Positions 39,838 to 47,683 of a DNA stretch of 64,000 nt are shown here, in pieces. How positions within the stretch are numbered: the first letter of the stretch is position 1; every line of letters starts with the position of its first letter. The translations under genes were made by a program, and so were the position numbers. The notes under the pieces were generated by a model, which made no database searches, was not told where the DNA came from, and saw nothing but the letters and a program-made list of their open reading frames with translations. The stretch is from an uncultured Chthonomonadaceae bacterium (lineage in GTDB: Bacteria; Armatimonadota; Fimbriimonadia; Fimbriimonadales; Fimbriimonadaceae), in NCBI GenBank assembly GCA_946479035.1, contig CAMLDW010000001.1, forward strand, positions 62,001 through 126,000, read 5' to 3'.

Positions 39838-39882
39838 GAGGGGGCGCCGGTCCTTTCTCAGGCGGGCCAGAGTCCCCGGCCC

Positions 39883-40650
39883 TCAGAACGGCGCCTTCAA
39901 GAGCGTCGCAAGGCGCCCGGAGCCCGAACGCGACGCCTCCAACCTGGTCCCGGCCCGGTCGCGCAGACGGACCTGGAACAGTCGGTCGCCGTAGTGCACG
40001 ACCTCGTCCACGGCCAGCAAATTGACCACGCTCTCCCGTGAGATGCGCAGGAACGGAGGGTCGCCCAACCACGCCGCTAGGTCGCCGAGCGCGTAGTAGG
40101 TCGCGTACTCCTGGGACGCCGTGTGCACCCACGTCCGGCGGTCCCGGCAGACGGCGGCAAGGATCTCTAACTTGGGGACAAGAAGGACCACGTCGTTCTC
40201 CAATCCCTTGACCGGCAGCCGGTCTTCCGACGCGGAAAGCTGGCTCCGGGGCCGCGGCTTGGGCCTCGACGCTTCGTCCTCGACAGGCTCGATCAACTCG
40301 GCCAACCTGCCGACCGCCTCCCTGACTTGCGACACCTGGAGGGGCTTCACAAGATAGTCCACCGCCCGCAGACGGAAAGCGTCGCTCGCCCTCCCCGACT
40401 GCCCGGTCGTGAACACGACCAGCGGCGGCTTCGGCAACTTCGCCAGGTCAGCTGCGACCTGGATCCCGTCCCGCCCAGGCATGAGGACGTCTAGGAACAC
40501 GGCGTCTGGACGGTGGTCGGCGGCAAGCGTCAGGGCCCACTCGCCGTCGTGGGCCGTTCCCACGACCTCGACCTGGCCAGTCTTCGCTAAGAGCGACTCG
40601 AGGAACCGGGCCGCCAAGGGCTCGTCCTCAACCACGATGGCGCGGATCAC
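39883..40650 (-). CDS. LytTR-type DNA-binding response regulator
   Basis: 255 residues. The receiver domain (1-115) has IVVEDEP, the phospho-aspartate in AVFLDVLMPGRDG near residue 55, VVFTTG and the lysine in DYLVKPL. The C-terminal LytTR domain follows a linker: KGLENDVVLLVPKLEILAAV, VHTASQEYATYYALGDLAAW, FLRISRESVVNLLAVDEV. It is translationally coupled (ATGA, 40647-40650) to the sensor kinase upstream. A likely target is the direct repeat at 42083-42114 in front of the DUF3455 gene. Confidence 0.95.
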   Translation of the reverse strand: MIRAIVVEDEPLAARFLESLLAKTGQVEVVGTAHDGEWALTLAADHRPDAVFLDVLMPGRDGIQVAADLAKLPKPPLVVFTTGQSGRASDAFRLRAVDYLVKPLQVSQVREAVGRLAELIEPVEDEASRPKPRPRSQLSASEDRLPVKGLENDVVLLVPKLEILAAVCRDRRTWVHTASQEYATYYALGDLAAWLGDPPFLRISRESVVNLLAVDEVVHYGDRLFQVRLRDRAGTRLEASRSGSGRLATLLKAPF

Positions 40651-41921
40651 ACCGAGCCACCTTGGACGACGCCTGCCCCGACCCCTGGAACCCTCGTGGA
40701 GGTGTCTTGCCCATGCGACGGCGCGACGACGTCCAACGGAATGCTGACTGTGAACTTGGCCCCCTCTCCCAGGCGGCTCTCCACGAGCGCCTCGAACTTG
40801 GAACCGTAGAGTCCGACGAGGCGACGTCGGATCAGGGAAAGCGCGTGGGCGTGCCCGTCGCTCGACTCATAGACCCGGCTCCGCTCCACTTCCCCCATTC
40901 CCACCCCGTCGTCCATGACCGTGACAACGAGCCGGGCTCCGTTGCCTTTCGCCGAGATCGTAACCGTGCCCCCCTTCGTGAGTGGGTGGATCCCGTGCCT
41001 GACCGCGTTCTCGACCAAGGGCTGAACCAGGAACGGGGGCACCCTTGCCTCAAGGACCGACGGATCGACGTCCTTCGAGACCACCAGCCGGTCCCTTAAG
41101 CGCAGGGCCTCCACCTCCAAGTAAGCGTCGACGACCTCCATCTCCTGTCGCAAGGTGACGAACTGCTGTTCGGGCAGGTCGATTGAGGCCCTCAGGAACT
41201 TCCCCAGTTGTGCGGCCGCTTGCGGCACGGCAGCGGGGTCGATCTCCGACAAGGCGGAAAGGGTGTTCAAGCTGTTAAAGAGGAAGTGCGGGTTCATCCG
41301 CGCCTGCAACGCTCTGACCTCGGCCATCGCGGTGGCGCGGGCCTGAGACTCCTGCGAACGCGCCTGCTCGATCACGAGCAGGATCAAGGCGACCGACAAG
41401 CCCTGCAACGCCGCCGCTTCGACGCCTCCGAGAAGCGTCGTCGTCTTGGAATGGTCGAGGAAGAAGTTCATCAGGTCGCGAAAACCGGAGACACCCGCCC
41501 CGACCAAGAATCCGGCTAGGGGACGGAAGCTGAACGTGGGTCTGAAATCGTGCACCCACCCCGCGGCCAGTCCCCCGAGGATCATCGAGACTCCGATCGG
41601 CACCGGCATCCCCTTGGGAGCAGCGAATTCCGCCGCCAAATACGTGATCACGATCCCGATGAACAGGCCGACCCATCTCCCCCCGAGCAACCCCGCTGCA
41701 GCCACCGCGACGATCCGGAGGTTCATGTAGCTCGCGTCGGGGACCAGCACTTCGGCCGTCCCCATGCCCACGAACAGCAGCGCGATGACGACTTGGTCGC
41801 GAAGAGACATCCGGGGCTTGAGCAGGTCAGGCAGCAATCGGGCGCGCGTCATCAAAAACGCGAGCGTGACGAGGATGCACGCCGACACCAGCAGCTGGGG
41901 CAACGCTTCGATCGTTTCCAT
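40647..41921 (-). CDS. LytS-like sensor histidine kinase
   Basis: 424 residues. An N-terminal 5TMR-LYT-type membrane domain (to about 175) contains RIVAVAAAGLLGGRWVGLFI and GVSMILGGLAAGWVHDF. The kinase has the His_kinase motif ALQARMNPHFLFNSLNTLSA (phospho-histidine) and VPPFLVQPLVENAVRHGIHP, then the ATP lid DDGVGMG, as in LytS/YehU kinases. It should phosphorylate the overlapping LytTR regulator in response to a membrane signal. AAGAAG sits 2 nt before ATG 41921. The divergent gene encodes a secreted DUF3455 protein. Confidence 0.94.
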   Translation of the reverse strand: METIEALPQLLVSACILVTLAFLMTRARLLPDLLKPRMSLRDQVVIALLFVGMGTAEVLVPDASYMNLRIVAVAAAGLLGGRWVGLFIGIVITYLAAEFAAPKGMPVPIGVSMILGGLAAGWVHDFRPTFSFRPLAGFLVGAGVSGFRDLMNFFLDHSKTTTLLGGVEAAALQGLSVALILLVIEQARSQESQARATAMAEVRALQARMNPHFLFNSLNTLSALSEIDPAAVPQAAAQLGKFLRASIDLPEQQFVTLRQEMEVVDAYLEVEALRLRDRLVVSKDVDPSVLEARVPPFLVQPLVENAVRHGIHPLTKGGTVTISAKGNGARLVVTVMDDGVGMGEVERSRVYESSDGHAHALSLIRRRLVGLYGSKFEALVESRLGEGAKFTVSIPLDVVAPSHGQDTSTRVPGVGAGVVQGGSV

Positions 41922-42082
41922 CTTCTTGAGATTCCTTGCGGCGGGTCAAGGTCGTGGACGCAGGGCGTGCCTCGCGCCAAGAGTCTCGTCAACCAATAGG
42001 ATACATCGGTCCCGATCAGGGTCGTTGTGTGACCAGGCGGCTCTATCGAAGAAAGGCCCCTCCGAGCGACTTTGGCGGAACT

Positions 42083-42114
42083 GTTCAGGCACGAATTGCG
42101 GCCGTTCAGACACG
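42083..42114. promoter_or_regulatory. LytTR-type direct-repeat operator
   Basis: GTTCAGGCACG (42083-42093) and GTTCAGACACG (42104-42114) differ at one base and start 21 bp apart, two helical turns. LytTR regulators such as AlgR, ComE and AgrA bind direct repeats with this spacing. The site lies in the 268-bp gap between lytS and the divergent DUF3455 gene, 76 bp before the latter. Confidence 0.6.
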
Positions 42115-42189
42115 TCCCTCCTCGAGGGGAAGCCGCCAGGGCCACAGTGTCCGCACGCGCCGGAGTATGCCCGCGCACTAGGACTTGAA

Positions 42190-42729
42190 ATGCAACATCG
42201 CAAAGCCCAATCGCTACGGAGGTGGCTCGCCGCAACAGCCGCCATCTCCAGCTTCGTGACCGCCAGTGCCCAGATCCCGCCCCAGCTCGTGCCGCCGGTC
42301 GGGAGCGTCGAGGTCCTGCGCCTCAATGGCGAAGGCGTCCAGATCTACACTTCGGTCGAAGACCCGAACCATCCAGGCTCCTACGTCTGGTTGTTCGTGG
42401 CGCCGGCCGCCACACTCTCCAACAACGGCGGTCACGTCAAGGGCCACCATTTCGCTGGCCCAACGTGGCAGGCGGACAACACCGGCAGTGCGGTCAAGGG
42501 CACGAAGATCGCGGGAGCGACTGTCGACCCGACGGCGGTGCCTTGGCTGCTCCTCAGCGGGCGCGATTGGACCGGTCACGGCATGTTCAGCTCGGTGACC
42601 TACATCCAGCGGCTCTACACCGTCGGTGGCATCGCCCCGGCCTGGGCGCCGCCGACCGCCGGCATTGAGGTCGAGGTCCCGTACACCGCGACCTACGTGT
42701 TCTTCGAAACGGCCGGCAACGGCCAGTAG
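42190..42729 (+). CDS. DUF3455 domain-containing secreted protein
   Basis: 179 residues from ATG 42190, with signal peptide RRWLAATAAISSFVTASAQ. The body matches DUF3455 over its length: VEVLRLNGEGVQIYTSVEDP, YVWLFVAPAATL, GHHFAGPTWQADNTGSAVKG, VPWLLLSGRDWTGHGMFSSV, TYIQRLYTVGGIAPAW and VPYTATYVFFE. Function is unknown; members are exported and common in fungi and bacteria. The putative LytTR operator just upstream suggests control by the neighbouring two-component system. Longer in-frame starts back to 41764 would cross the lytS promoter region. Confidence 0.9.
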   Translation: MQHRKAQSLRRWLAATAAISSFVTASAQIPPQLVPPVGSVEVLRLNGEGVQIYTSVEDPNHPGSYVWLFVAPAATLSNNGGHVKGHHFAGPTWQADNTGSAVKGTKIAGATVDPTAVPWLLLSGRDWTGHGMFSSVTYIQRLYTVGGIAPAWAPPTAGIEVEVPYTATYVFFETAGNGQ

Positions 42730-43279
42730 GCGACACTCGAGACGAGGCATTGAACGACAGGGCCGGGGCAGCATTTCTGCTACCCCGGCTCGCTTCTTGT
42801 CCCTATCCACGACCGATGACCAACAATCCCCGGTTGGGAAGGAGCAACCTCTACCCTCAGCTGGGGGCCGTGGCACGGTCTGGCAACGAAGGTGTGCTTC
42901 ACGCCGGGCCAGAAGTCACTGAGCCGCTTCTTCTCGCTCGTCGCGTGCTGTTCAGTCACCGGCCTGGGCTTTGGCTCGTTGCGGACAGAGACGCGAAGTC
43001 CCTCGCCGGAAGTGTCTACGGCGATGGGTTCGCATATGCACAAGCTACCGGTATTAGTGTTGTAGTATTCGGCAGCGGCGGCCCATGAAGGCGGAAACGT
43101 GAACGTGAAGGGTCGCGCAGAGTCGTACACAGCTATTTGCACTAGACCACCAGTAGTGCCGAGTCGGACGAGCAGAGCGAATGCGCCGATTGGTAGAGCG
43201 TGACACGGTTCCATAGCGTCCGCAGCCATTTCCCCATTTGTGGAGAGGGAGTTGGGGTCCGTGCTGCCGAGGCAAGCGG
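42730..43279. other. Intergenic region with no confident gene
   Basis: 550 bp between DUF3455 and a membrane protein gene. A 149-codon minus-strand frame (42780-43229) is the best open frame but has no recognisable domain and no clear start signals. The segment 43230-43260 holds a short G-rich remnant (GTGGAGAGGGAGTTGGGGTC) of the dispersed repeat family. Confidence 0.5.
42780..43229 (-). CDS. Doubtful hypothetical protein
   Basis: A 149-codon frame with mixed composition (ARPFTFTFPPSWAAAAEYYN, GLRVSVRNEPKPRPVTEQ). No signal peptide, membrane helix or family is recognised, and no ribosome site or -10 is evident. Listed only because it fills an otherwise empty region; a decayed gene is equally likely. 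Confidence 0.2.
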   Translation of the reverse strand: MAADAMEPCHALPIGAFALLVRLGTTGGLVQIAVYDSARPFTFTFPPSWAAAAEYYNTNTGSLCICEPIAVDTSGEGLRVSVRNEPKPRPVTEQHATSEKKRLSDFWPGVKHTFVARPCHGPQLRVEVAPSQPGIVGHRSWIGTRSEPG

Positions 43280-43843
43280 CTAGTCGAAGTGACGGAAGAA
43301 CATCAGGTTCATGCCCGCGAGGCAGGAGGTGATGAGCGCGCGCTCACCGATCCCCAGGCTGACCGGGATCGTGCAGAGCGCGGCGACGCCGCCGAGGGAG
43401 GCGACGCCGAGCCACGGGTCTTCGAGGTCGATCGCCAGGACGACGAGCCAGCCCGCCGAGGCGACGGCGACCGCAGCAAAGACGAAGAGGTGGTCGAGGG
43501 AGTCAGGGTCGGTCTTGGAGAGGAGCGCGAGGGCGGCCACTTCGATCCCCATCAGCAGCGCGCTCGCCATGCGGCTGGCTCGCCAGAGCCGGACCGCCAT
43601 CAAAAGGAGCACGAGCGCCATGAAGAGGAAGAGCGCGGCAGCGACGCCGTCGCCGCGCGCGAACTGGAGGGAGATCGCGGTCTGGAGGAGGTGCGGGTCG
43701 CGCCAGGGTGCCCAGACGAGGAGGAGGCCTGTGACTGAGGCGAGCGCCATGACGGCTTCGGCGACGAGCACGCGGTTCCTCTTTTTGGGGCGCCGCCAGG
43801 CGGGGACGAAGTGCTTGCTGACGACCTCGAACTCGCCCTTCAC
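43280..43843 (-). CDS. Hypothetical multi-pass membrane protein
   Basis: About 187 residues from GTG 43843, chosen because CATACT lies 7 nt ahead. After a basic N-terminus (VPAWRRPKKRNRVL) there are about five to six hydrophobic helices (VAEAVMALASVTGLLLVWAP, GVAAALFLFMALVLLLMAV, MASALLMGIEVAALALL, LFVFAAVAVASAGWLVVLAI, and two near the C-terminus). No family is recognised. The frame continues upstream to 43990 through repeat DNA. Confidence 0.55.
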   Translation of the reverse strand: MKGEFEVVSKHFVPAWRRPKKRNRVLVAEAVMALASVTGLLLVWAPWRDPHLLQTAISLQFARGDGVAAALFLFMALVLLLMAVRLWRASRMASALLMGIEVAALALLSKTDPDSLDHLFVFAAVAVASAGWLVVLAIDLEDPWLGVASLGGVAALCTIPVSLGIGERALITSCLAGMNLMFFRHFD

Positions 43844-43885
43844 GGTAGTTAGTATGACGGACGGCGATTCCCGGTCTGTATTTCC

Positions 43886-43953
43886 CGGTCTGCCGCGAGG
43901 GGGCGTTGTTTCCAAGCCAAGCCAGGTGGCGCGGCCAGACCGGGGCACCCGGC
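43886..43953. repeat. 68-bp dispersed repeat, copy 2
   Basis: Second copy of the repeat at 39681-39748, same orientation, two substitutions (A to G in GCGCGGCC, G to A in GGCACCC). A partial extra CCCGGTCTG lies just before it at 43870. Confidence 0.85.
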
Positions 43954-43989
43954 TGCTGTTCGGAGTCGGTCTGCTGTCGCCCCCTCCCA

Positions 43990-44047
43990 TCCTCCCCCGA
44001 CGTGCCAGGTTTTCATAGTTGATGGCTGGGCGTTGTCGGGGGAGGGG
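43990..44047. repeat. Imperfect inverted repeat CCTCCCCCGACG ... TTGTCGGGGGAGG
   Basis: A 12-13 bp stem with a loop of about 32 nt, in the 300-bp gap after copy 2 of the 68-bp repeat. Further G-rich/C-rich blocks (GCCGGGGGAGGAGTCGGG, CCCCCGACAATGGGGG) run to 44140. No gene is evident in this gap. Confidence 0.5.
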
Positions 44048-44139
44048 TAGGGCCGGTCCCTCTCCCAGCAGAGCGTTGTGAGGTCATCCGCACGTTTGCT
44101 CGCCGGGGGAGGAGTCGGGCCCACCCCCGACAATGGGGG

Positions 44140-44352
44140 TCAGTGGTCTTCGGCGGACGGTTCGCGCAGGAGGAGCGCGTCGCAGGGGTAGCTGGCGCGC
44201 TGGTCCTTCTCGCCGTCCCAAAACTCCGTGTCCGCAGTGGGCACGCCGTCTTTGGTGTAGACGCTGAGGACCGTCATCGGCACGCCTCCGTCGCGCATAC
44301 AGACGGTGTCGCCGACTTTGATCTCTTGGATGGCGCTCTCGTCGTGTCGCAT
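44140..44352 (-). CDS. YodC/DUF2158-like small protein
   Basis: 70 residues, MRHDESAIQEIKVGDTVCMR, continuing DGGVPMTVLSVYTKDG and TEFWDGEKDQRASYPCDALLLRE. The pattern KxGDxVxxxxGGxxMTV...xWxDG...FxxxxL is that of DUF2158 (YodC-type) proteins, of unknown function. TACCAT lies exactly 6 nt before ATG 44352, supporting this short gene over the long in-frame extension that shadows the next gene. It lies 47 bp downstream of the GHL10 gene. Confidence 0.75.
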   Translation of the reverse strand: MRHDESAIQEIKVGDTVCMRDGGVPMTVLSVYTKDGVPTADTEFWDGEKDQRASYPCDALLLREPSAEDH

Positions 44353-44399
44353 AGGCTCATGGTACTCGCCAGGGAGCAGGAGCGGGGGCACTCCCAAAG

Positions 44400-46181
44400 T
44401 CAGAAGCCGGCGCCGGGGGCGCCGGGGAAGAAGGGGAAGGGGGGTTCTTTCCAGCCGTTCTGCTCCCAGATCGCACGCGTTTTGCGGACGGTCTCGATGA
44501 AACCGGGGACCTGGTGCGGGGCTTTCATCGGCGCGGGGAGGAACGCCTTTTCGAAGACGCCCCAGTACTTGTCGATGTCCTGTGAGAGGTCGAAGACCAT
44601 GACGCCCTGGGTGGTGGCGGCGGCGGCCTGCATCGCCTTGCCCAGTAGGTCGGTGTCGCCCTTGAAGTCCGCGAGCTGGAGGCCGGCGTAGGTCCAGCAC
44701 TGGTCTCGCGCGACGCGGTTGCTGACGACGCCGGCCGCCTCGACAGTGCGGCCGATCGGCGCGGAGACGCGCATCGCGTCGACGATCGTGGGGTTCGGGT
44801 AGTAGCAGCCGGTGATGAGGACGTCGAGGTACTTGGCGAAACCGGTCTCGCGGTACTGGCGCGTGAGCCAGGGGAAGCCTGCCTGGAGCTGGTCGGAGCC
44901 GTAGTTGTTGCCGTACTGCGCGTAGTCGCCGTACCAGGAGCCGGCGTAGATGCCGAAGACTTTTCCTTTCGGGACGTGGTTGCGGACCTGCTTGACCCAG
45001 TCGGTGAGGGCCTGGGCTCGGAAGGTGAGCCAGGCATCGAAGAGCGGGCCAGGGTCGATGCCGGAGCGAAGTCGAAGGTCGAAGGTCGAAAGATAAATGT
45101 CTTCCGGCCACTTGACGGGGTGGCCGACGTACTTTTCGAAGAGCGCGCGTGTGTAGTCGGAGAAGTCCGCGTCGAGGCCGGCGAAGCGTAGGCGGTCGTC
45201 GAAGAGGAGGCCGTCTACGTCGTAGTTGGCGAAGACCTCGTCGACGAAGGCGAAGGTGCGCGCTTGCACGTCGGGATGGTGCGGGTTCATCATGAGGGGG
45301 ATCTGGTTCTGGTCCAGACCCATTGGTTCGATCGTCCTCGACGATCCGATCTCAATCGTTTCACCGATCGAGAACTTGTCTGCAACCATGCCGACGAGTG
45401 GTCCCTTCGCGACCACGAACACCGCACCAACCGTCGGCTTCTGCCGTCCGACACTAAGGACGCGAGCTTTTTCGTCGAGCGCGAGATACCAGTCTGCCGC
45501 AGGAAGCGCGGCGAGCGAAGTGAAGAGCCCGATACCGTCGTCCAACCAGGTGTTTGGCGATTTCGGCAACGATATTGAGCCTGGAAAGTTTGCGCCGCCC
45601 CCGATTTCGTCGGGCCGAACGATCAACGGTGCTGTACGCAGAACCCACGACTGCAGTTCTCGGTGTTCGTAGCCCCATCCGGGCTTGCCGAACTGGGTGT
45701 CCGGGTTGTTCTCGTCGCGCTTGGCGTAGGAGTGGCCTTCGGCAAAGGCGTTCATGCTGACCAAGAGGGAGAGGCCGTTGGCGTGCGCCTCGCGGACCAT
45801 CGCGGCGAGCGGGTCGTACTCGAGGGGCATGTGCTGGCCCTTCCAATCTGTGAGCTTTTCTGTGAGCTTGCTGGGATAGAGGGTGCGGCCGACGATCGGC
45901 TTGACGTCGTAGACGACGGTGTTAAAGCCGACGCCCGCGACCTTCTTCATGAGCGCGGCGATCTTCTCGTCGGAGCTGCAGGCTTCGAGGTTGGCGGTGC
46001 CGTCGATCCAGAGCACGCGGCCTTGCAGGTGGTCGCGGTATGCGAACTCCTGCGCGACGCCGACCTTGTCCTGCCTCTCGTCGATCTTGACGGGGGGGAG
46101 GGCGGGGAAGGGCCAGGCGGGGACGAACCTCGGCGGCGCGATCTGGCCTTGTGCAAGCACGATCGCGGCCGCCAATAGCAT
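44400..46181 (-). CDS. GHL10-type glycoside hydrolase family protein
   Basis: 593 residues, exported (MLLAAAIVLAQGQ). The (beta/alpha)8 domain starts with GVGFNTVVYDVKPIVGRTLYPSKL, then PLAAMVREAHANGLSLLVSMNAFAEG, PHHPDVQARTFAFVDEVFANYDVDGLLFDDRLRF and KVFGIYAGSWYGDYAQYG, as in the GHL10/DUF187 family (putative glycan hydrolases). At residues 364-370 the peptide STFDLRL is encoded by three TCGAARG heptamers, identical to the left end of the element at 21.8 kb, and looks like an in-frame insertion between WPEDIY and PGPLFDAW. AAGGGACAA precedes the ATG. Confidence 0.82.
   Translation of the reverse strand: MLLAAAIVLAQGQIAPPRFVPAWPFPALPPVKIDERQDKVGVAQEFAYRDHLQGRVLWIDGTANLEACSSDEKIAALMKKVAGVGFNTVVYDVKPIVGRTLYPSKLTEKLTDWKGQHMPLEYDPLAAMVREAHANGLSLLVSMNAFAEGHSYAKRDENNPDTQFGKPGWGYEHRELQSWVLRTAPLIVRPDEIGGGANFPGSISLPKSPNTWLDDGIGLFTSLAALPAADWYLALDEKARVLSVGRQKPTVGAVFVVAKGPLVGMVADKFSIGETIEIGSSRTIEPMGLDQNQIPLMMNPHHPDVQARTFAFVDEVFANYDVDGLLFDDRLRFAGLDADFSDYTRALFEKYVGHPVKWPEDIYLSTFDLRLRSGIDPGPLFDAWLTFRAQALTDWVKQVRNHVPKGKVFGIYAGSWYGDYAQYGNNYGSDQLQAGFPWLTRQYRETGFAKYLDVLITGCYYPNPTIVDAMRVSAPIGRTVEAAGVVSNRVARDQCWTYAGLQLADFKGDTDLLGKAMQAAAATTQGVMVFDLSQDIDKYWGVFEKAFLPAPMKAPHQVPGFIETVRKTRAIWEQNGWKEPPFPFFPGAPGAGF
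45072..45092 (+). repeat. Solo terminal heptamer array inside the GHL10 gene
   Basis: TCGAAGG, TCGAAGG, TCGAAAG: 21 bases identical to 21809-21829. The length is a multiple of three, so the reading frame of the host gene is kept. Confidence 0.85.
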
Positions 46182-46223
46182 TTGTCCCTTTTACCTTGGC
46201 GCGCGTCGTCCCCACCCCTCCAG

Positions 46224-46265
46224 CCCCCTCTCCTTGAAGCACGATGCATCTTCAAGGAGAGGGGG
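46224..46265. repeat. CTTGAAG-type hairpin repeat, copy 2
   Basis: A perfect 16-bp stem, CCCCCTCTCCTTGAAG and CTTCAAGGAGAGGGGG, around loop CACGATGCAT. It is preceded by CCCCACCCCTCCAG and followed by CTCCG. Confidence 0.85.
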
Positions 46266-46288
46266 CTCCGAAGTTTCCCCACCCCCAA

Positions 46289-46330
46289 CCCCCTCCCCTT
46301 GAAGCACGGTGCAACTTCAAGGAGAGGGGG
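46289..46330. repeat. CTTGAAG-type hairpin repeat, copy 3
   Basis: CCCCCTCCCCTTGAAG and CTTCAAGGAGAGGGGG around loop CACGGTGCAA; one mismatch in 16 bp. It follows CCCCACCCCCAAC and lies 24 bp after copy 2, in tandem. Confidence 0.85.
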
Positions 46331-46459
46331 CTCCGGTCCTTGCCGCGGTGCCACCCGGGCCGAGAGCAGGTCTGGAGACCTGCACCACAATTGCGGAGAG
46401 GGGCCCGGGAGCGCAAACAGAAAGGGGACGGCGGTCGTCAGAGAGGGAGAGGCCCAGAA

Positions 46460-47134
46460 ATGAAAACTTTGAAGACCCTGCTCTTTTCGGTCCTCGCCGT
46501 CATCGGGGGGATGATCGGCGGGGCAGTGTTCCAGCCGATCCCTGCGCACGCGCAGCAGAACCTAAGGTCGGAGAACCAGATCCTGGTCCCTGTCGACGGC
46601 CTGAGGTTCGTGACCGAGACTGGGCGGACCATTGCGATCATGGGGATCCGCAACGGCAACGGCGCGCTCGTGATGTTCGATGCGAACGGTCGACCGTCGG
46701 TCACGCTCTCCGCGCACACCGGCGGAACGGTATCGCTTTTTGCAACGCCCGACGGCGGCCAGATCGAGGTGAGCAACCTGGACAACAGCAGCCGCGGGCG
46801 GCTCTCAGCGAGCGCGTCTGGCGTGACGTTCGACTCCATCGTTTCCAGCAGCCTGCTGAGTTTTGGCAACACAGCGTCCGGCGGGAGCCTGTTGATCCCT
46901 GGGCGCAACGGCGCAAAAGGCGTCGAGCTGCTCTCTGGCATAAACGGCGGACAGGTGAACGTTTATGGTTCTGGCGGGAAGCCCGCTCTGACGACGGAGG
47001 GCACCGCGAACGGCGGAATGCTGAGCGTGCGCGACGGCACGGGGAAGACCACCGCGACGGTGAGCAACGCTGGGATCTTCGCGTCGTTGAAGGACTCTCG
47101 CGTCGTGTGGCAGGGTCCGCCGGTCAAGAACTAG
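46460..47134 (+). CDS. Hypothetical exported beta-repeat protein
   Basis: 224 residues with signal peptide (MKTLKTLLFSVLAVIGGMIG, cleavage after AHA). The rest is Gly/Ser/Asn-rich with a repeated beta pattern: GRTIAIMGIRNGNGALVMFD, GGTVSLFATPDGGQIEVSN, GGSLLIPGRNGAKGVELLS, GGQVNVYGSGGKPALTTEG and GGMLSVRDGTGKTTATVSN, about 20 residues per unit. It may be a surface or matrix beta-solenoid protein; no family is recognised. The start is ATG 46460; GAGAGGCCC lies upstream. Its stop overlaps the convergent gene by 4 bp (CTAG). Confidence 0.65.
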   Translation: MKTLKTLLFSVLAVIGGMIGGAVFQPIPAHAQQNLRSENQILVPVDGLRFVTETGRTIAIMGIRNGNGALVMFDANGRPSVTLSAHTGGTVSLFATPDGGQIEVSNLDNSSRGRLSASASGVTFDSIVSSSLLSFGNTASGGSLLIPGRNGAKGVELLSGINGGQVNVYGSGGKPALTTEGTANGGMLSVRDGTGKTTATVSNAGIFASLKDSRVVWQGPPVKN

Positions 47135-47577
47135 CGCGCGCCAGCCAACGCGCCGTCGAGCTGCACGTTTGCGGACCGGAGTCGCTGGCAGAGGACCTTC
47201 GAGAGCGCATCGAGCATGACGCAGCGCATGTGGACGTCGTGGTGCATCATGTTTCGCAGCGCGTCGGAGGGGATGACCGCGACCTTTGACTCGCCTTTGC
47301 TTGAGACGGTGGCCGAGCGCGGCTCATCGTCGATGAGCGAGACCTCGCCGATGACCCCGCCAGGGCCGACCTCGGCGATCGGCTCGCCGGAGAAGGTCTT
47401 GATGACCGCGGTGCCTTTGAGGACGATCATAAGGTCGGAGTCGTGCCCGAACTGCCGCACGATCGTATCGCCGCCCATGAACATCTTTGTCTTGGCCAGA
47501 GCAAGTATGGCGTCGATGTGGGGCTCGTCGAGCCCACGGAAAAGGTAGCTGTCTCTGAGCGCCTGCGGCAGGTCCAT
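47131..47577 (-). CDS. Cyclic nucleotide-binding domain protein
   Basis: 148 residues with only a cNMP-binding (CRP N-terminal type) domain: YLFRGLDEPHIDAILALAKT, GDTIVRQFGHDSDLMIVLKG, the phosphate-cassette region GPGGVIGEVSLIDDEPRSAT, then a C-helix (RCVMLDALSKVLCQRLRSA). No helix-turn-helix follows, so it is not a CRP-like activator; it probably signals by protein contact. The cassette reads GEVSLI..EPRSATV with the arginine expected for nucleotide phosphate. GGAGG lies 6 nt before ATG 47577. Confidence 0.88.
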   Translation of the reverse strand: MDLPQALRDSYLFRGLDEPHIDAILALAKTKMFMGGDTIVRQFGHDSDLMIVLKGTAVIKTFSGEPIAEVGPGGVIGEVSLIDDEPRSATVSSKGESKVAVIPSDALRNMMHHDVHMRCVMLDALSKVLCQRLRSANVQLDGALAGAR

Positions 47578-47683
47578 AGTGTCCTCCGGAACGGGGACAG
47601 TTTAGACCAAGGCTGGGCGGCTTTGGGCGGTACTTTGCTGGAACGTTTAAGTTCCATTCGAGAGGCTTGTACATAATGGGCCC

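Larger units (their letters stand above)
39577..39882. other. Repeat-rich intergenic region between LytTR regulator and kinase
   Basis: About 300 bp without a credible gene. It holds one copy of the 68-bp duplicated repeat (39681-39748), then a CCCCACCCCCAACCCC stretch and a CCTTGAAG/CTTCAAGG hairpin (39812-39837). Frames through it translate repeat DNA only. Confidence 0.6.

Noticed and set aside
44353..45111. Long in-frame extension of the DUF2158-like gene
   Set aside because: It shadows the GHL10 gene in another frame and has the Arg/Pro/Ala-rich bias of antisense or out-of-frame translation in GC-rich DNA.
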